Of a DNA stretch of 64,000 bases, positions 62,083 to 64,000 are shown piece by piece. The DNA comes from Ecdyonurus torrentis. Taxonomy: Eukaryota; Arthropoda; Insecta; Ephemeroptera; Heptageniidae. How positions within the stretch are numbered: the stretch's first letter is position 1; each line of letters opens with the position of its first letter. Below the pieces are notes generated by a model, which was given only the letters and a program-made list of their open reading frames with translations, was not told where the DNA came from and ran no database searches. The DNA is taken from positions 27,152,489-27,216,488 of the forward strand of contig OX439133.1 of the NCBI GenBank assembly GCA_949318235.1. The letters run 5' to 3'. A program made the translations under genes and the position numbers.

Positions 62083-62417
62083 GGGAGTAGGGTAACGACC
62101 TTATATCTCAAAAACTAGAAAGTGTTTTGGGTCTAAATTTGGTGTCATTGTGTAGCTAATAGTTATATCTATAGCCATTATAAAAATTTCAAGATGTTTG
62201 ACGTCCCGAAAAAAACAACAATAATTGACATAATCATTGGGTCTTATGGGCTTACAATTTCAAGCATTCATATAAAATTAATTTGCACGGTGACCCCCCA
62301 AAATTTGTATGCTGTATATTTGAAATTATCTCAAGCTGAAGTATCATTGTGCAAAATCTCAGATTTTTTTGGCGATGAAAGTGTGATTGTAATGGCCGAC
62401 GTCGGTACCCTACTACC
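62083..62417. mobile_element. piggyBac-type MITE with TTAA target sites
   Basis: TTAA on both sides (62079-62082 and 62418-62421). Ends GGGAGTAGGGTAACGAC and, inward from the right, GGTAGTAGGGTACCGAC: 17 bases with two differences. 335 bp; it contains a small open frame (62194-62421) of no recognised family. Confidence 0.7.
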
Positions 62418-62911
62418 TTAAATAAAATTACGTGAAGTGTTGCTTTGTGCATGTATATGCTGTGCATCAAATGTAAAGCATGCACAAAAATTATTCGAAA
62501 TATATATATGTTTTATTTTAAATAAACAAATTACAATACTGCACAAAATTACATAAAGTTTCTGTAAGTATTTTATATTAATTTTTTTCTCCCTCTGAAA
62601 TATGAGATTGCTGTCAGCATAAAAAAAAAAAAAAAAAGTTATCCAAATTAGAAAAAAAAAGTTTCGTTTTGTAACTCAACATGATGAAAGTATCAATTTG
62701 TTGCTTTGTTTTTCTTTCATTTCGCGTAAAATATACATCTCTATCACATTCATTTTTTATTTTTATTTTGGTTATAATCTTTGTTTTTTTTTGTTTTTTT
62801 TGAGGGACCAAGTTCCCGAAGTCTCTTCTCACTTTTACCACTGGTGAAAAATTATTATATAAACTAAATATTTTAATCATACATTTCTGAGAATTACAAT
62901 TTAAAAAAATA
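62418..62911. other. AT-rich spacer
   Basis: Contains the right-side inner block of the 4.4-kb inverted repeat (about 62801-62853). No gene seen. Confidence 0.5.
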
Positions 62912-62937
62912 AAAATAAAACGTCTGATATTATACTA

Positions 62938-63045
62938 ATGCTGTTCGTAAACCCTGTTCTGTTGCACCAAAAAATGCGCATTCCATTTGAATAACCATAG
63001 GCGATCGTCATTTTTGGTGCAGAGAACAGGGTTTACGAACAGCAT
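62938..63045. mobile_element. 108-bp hairpin MITE inside the right inverted-repeat arm
   Basis: ATGCTGTTCGTAAACCCTGT pairs with ACAGGGTTTACGAACAGCAT; TA on both sides (62936-62937, 63046-63047). The left arm of the 4.4-kb repeat lacks it, giving the empty site near 60036. Confidence 0.8.
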
Positions 63046-63775
63046 TACTGTATATTCACGTCACGTGTGACGTGTGACTCCAAGTTCTAATTTTCAGCTT
63101 TCTTAAAAATTGATCTAAAGCGATGAAACCAACGCTAATCTTATTTTTTTGTGGAAATATTTAGGCTCGATTTAGGTTTGCAAAAATATCTGCAATATTA
63201 CCCTCCTCCCCCAAGAAATAGTATTAATAATATAAGGACTTAATTTTGTGATACAAAATCAAAAAGTAGTGTTGATTTTTTACTAATTTCTCCGTACCAA
63301 GTTAATAGATCACAAGACCATTGAAATATTTAGATTTCTCATAAAATTACCTTTCTTTTCGTATATCATATTGCTATTTAGCTGTATTTTTTAGCGTTTA
63401 AATCGAGTGATAACAAACACCATTTTTCTCGTATTTAACAATTCAGCAGTTCGGCCGCTCAGCGAGAGTGATCATCAGACGATTTTTTAAATAACGTTTT
63501 CATTAAAAATAAAATATTGTTAAACGTCCAGCTTCTGGAATATACAAGTTAGGATGTATAGAAATCCCTGGATACTTTTATTATTTCATGACACGGCCTA
63601 GTTTTTAAATTATGAGTTCTTGAAATTACCTCTTTTTCCCATTACGTTCGGTCAGATTTGCAAATCTTTCACTTAATTTGTGCAACAATACGGTTTGAAA
63701 TTCAAATTCAAAAAAGATTCGTTCATTGCAAGTGGTCTGAAAAGGTGTACAGATATTTTACTCACACAGTAAAGA

Positions 63776-63840
63776 AAATCTCTGACGTCAGAGATTTCCT
63801 CTCTAGCGGGGCTCGCTTATCTCGTGGGCTATAAAAGTAA
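63776..63840 (+). promoter_or_regulatory. CRE palindrome followed by a TATA-like box
   Basis: A perfect 22-bp palindrome (half AAATCTCTGAC) is centred on TGACGTCA at 63783-63790; a GC-richer stretch and CTATAAAAG (about 63830-63838) follow about 45 bases on. This looks like a core-promoter layout, but no gene is seen in the remaining 160 bases. Confidence 0.3.
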
Positions 63841-63931
63841 AATAAACGACTAATTTCTATTGAAATATTTTAGATATGAATAAAAAATTACTTATTTTTA
63901 GGGTTAAGTATCGCTTTAACTGATATGAAAC

Positions 63932-63932
<1 letters not shown>

Positions 63933-63991
<59 letters not shown>
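63933..63991. repeat. (GA)n microsatellite
   Basis: About 29 GA units at the end of the window. Confidence 0.95.
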
Positions 63992-63994
<3 letters not shown>

Positions 63995-64000
63995 GATGTA

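Larger units (their letters stand above)
59345..63738. repeat. 4.4-kb inverted repeat, arms about 0.7 kb
   Basis: AGACCACTTGCAATGAACGA at the left recurs inverted, ending TCATTGCAAGTGGTCT at 63738; the match runs to about 60060 on the left and about 62912 on the right with few differences. The right arm is longer by about 112 bases because of the hairpin element at 62938-63045. A second, shorter matched block lies further in (60766-60802 against about 62801-62853, sharing GGAACTTGGTCCCTCAAAAA). The core between holds other small elements but no transposase. Confidence 0.85.

Noticed and set aside
62194..62421. 75-codon ORF inside the TTAA-flanked MITE.
   Set aside because: Ends within the terminal repeat; no family and no start context. 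Treated as part of the MITE.

Overview
The window is AT-rich animal nuclear DNA (roughly 70% A+T by eye) dominated by repeats. Only one host coding exon is clear: a 184-bp internal exon of a nicotinic acetylcholine receptor subunit (56664-56847, + strand) with the C-x13-C Cys-loop, FPFD and loop-B SWTYNG signatures and canonical GT/AG borders. The wording of this exon and the transposon mix (Penelope-like, RTE-like, Ty3/Gypsy, hAT, Tc1/mariner, piggyBac-type MITE, tRNA-derived SINEs) point to an invertebrate, probably a protostome. A mollusc is my tentative guess; species cannot be told from the sequence.

Layout. 0-2 kb: a fold-back mariner-type element and a tRNA-headed SINE. 2-6 kb: a Penelope-like GIY-YIG remnant, then a LINE reverse-transcriptase relic split by a 1.3-kb Tc1-like element. 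6-9.5 kb: a GC/CpG-richer stretch, then a 2.5-kb palindrome carrying a tRNA-like block in both arms. 10.2-14.9 kb: a decayed Ty3/Gypsy element (gag, protease stub, RNase H, integrase) with most of the RT core deleted and a long Pro/His/Tyr-rich ORF behind integrase. 16.7-18.6 kb: a second palindrome. 18.7-21.2 kb: a 180-bp satellite. 21.2-25.1 kb: a 5'-truncated LINE whose (ATGT)n tail has grown to about 1.5 kb and is split by a 1670-bp non-autonomous hAT. 25-31 kb: microsatellites, hairpin elements and a 94-bp tandem array. 32.9-38.1 kb: a 1-kb palindrome broken by a 4153-bp hAT transposon with perfect 8-bp target duplications and a nearly intact three-exon BED-finger transposase. 39.6-41.3 kb: a hairpin and a 77-bp tandem array with a five-unit higher-order pattern. 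43-46 kb: three copies of a TA-flanked MITE family. 46-56 kb: AT-rich intergenic or intronic DNA with diffuse repeats and two SINE-like insertions. 56-64 kb: the receptor exon, flanking intron, and a 4.4-kb inverted repeat holding smaller elements.

The strongest overall pattern is the density of long inverted repeats (twelve or more, from 108 bp to 4.4 kb) and the nesting of one element in another, which gives a readable insertion order at several loci. No host operon, CRISPR array, rRNA or intact tRNA gene was found. Alignments here were made by eye, so arm lengths and copy borders are approximate unless exact target duplications are named.
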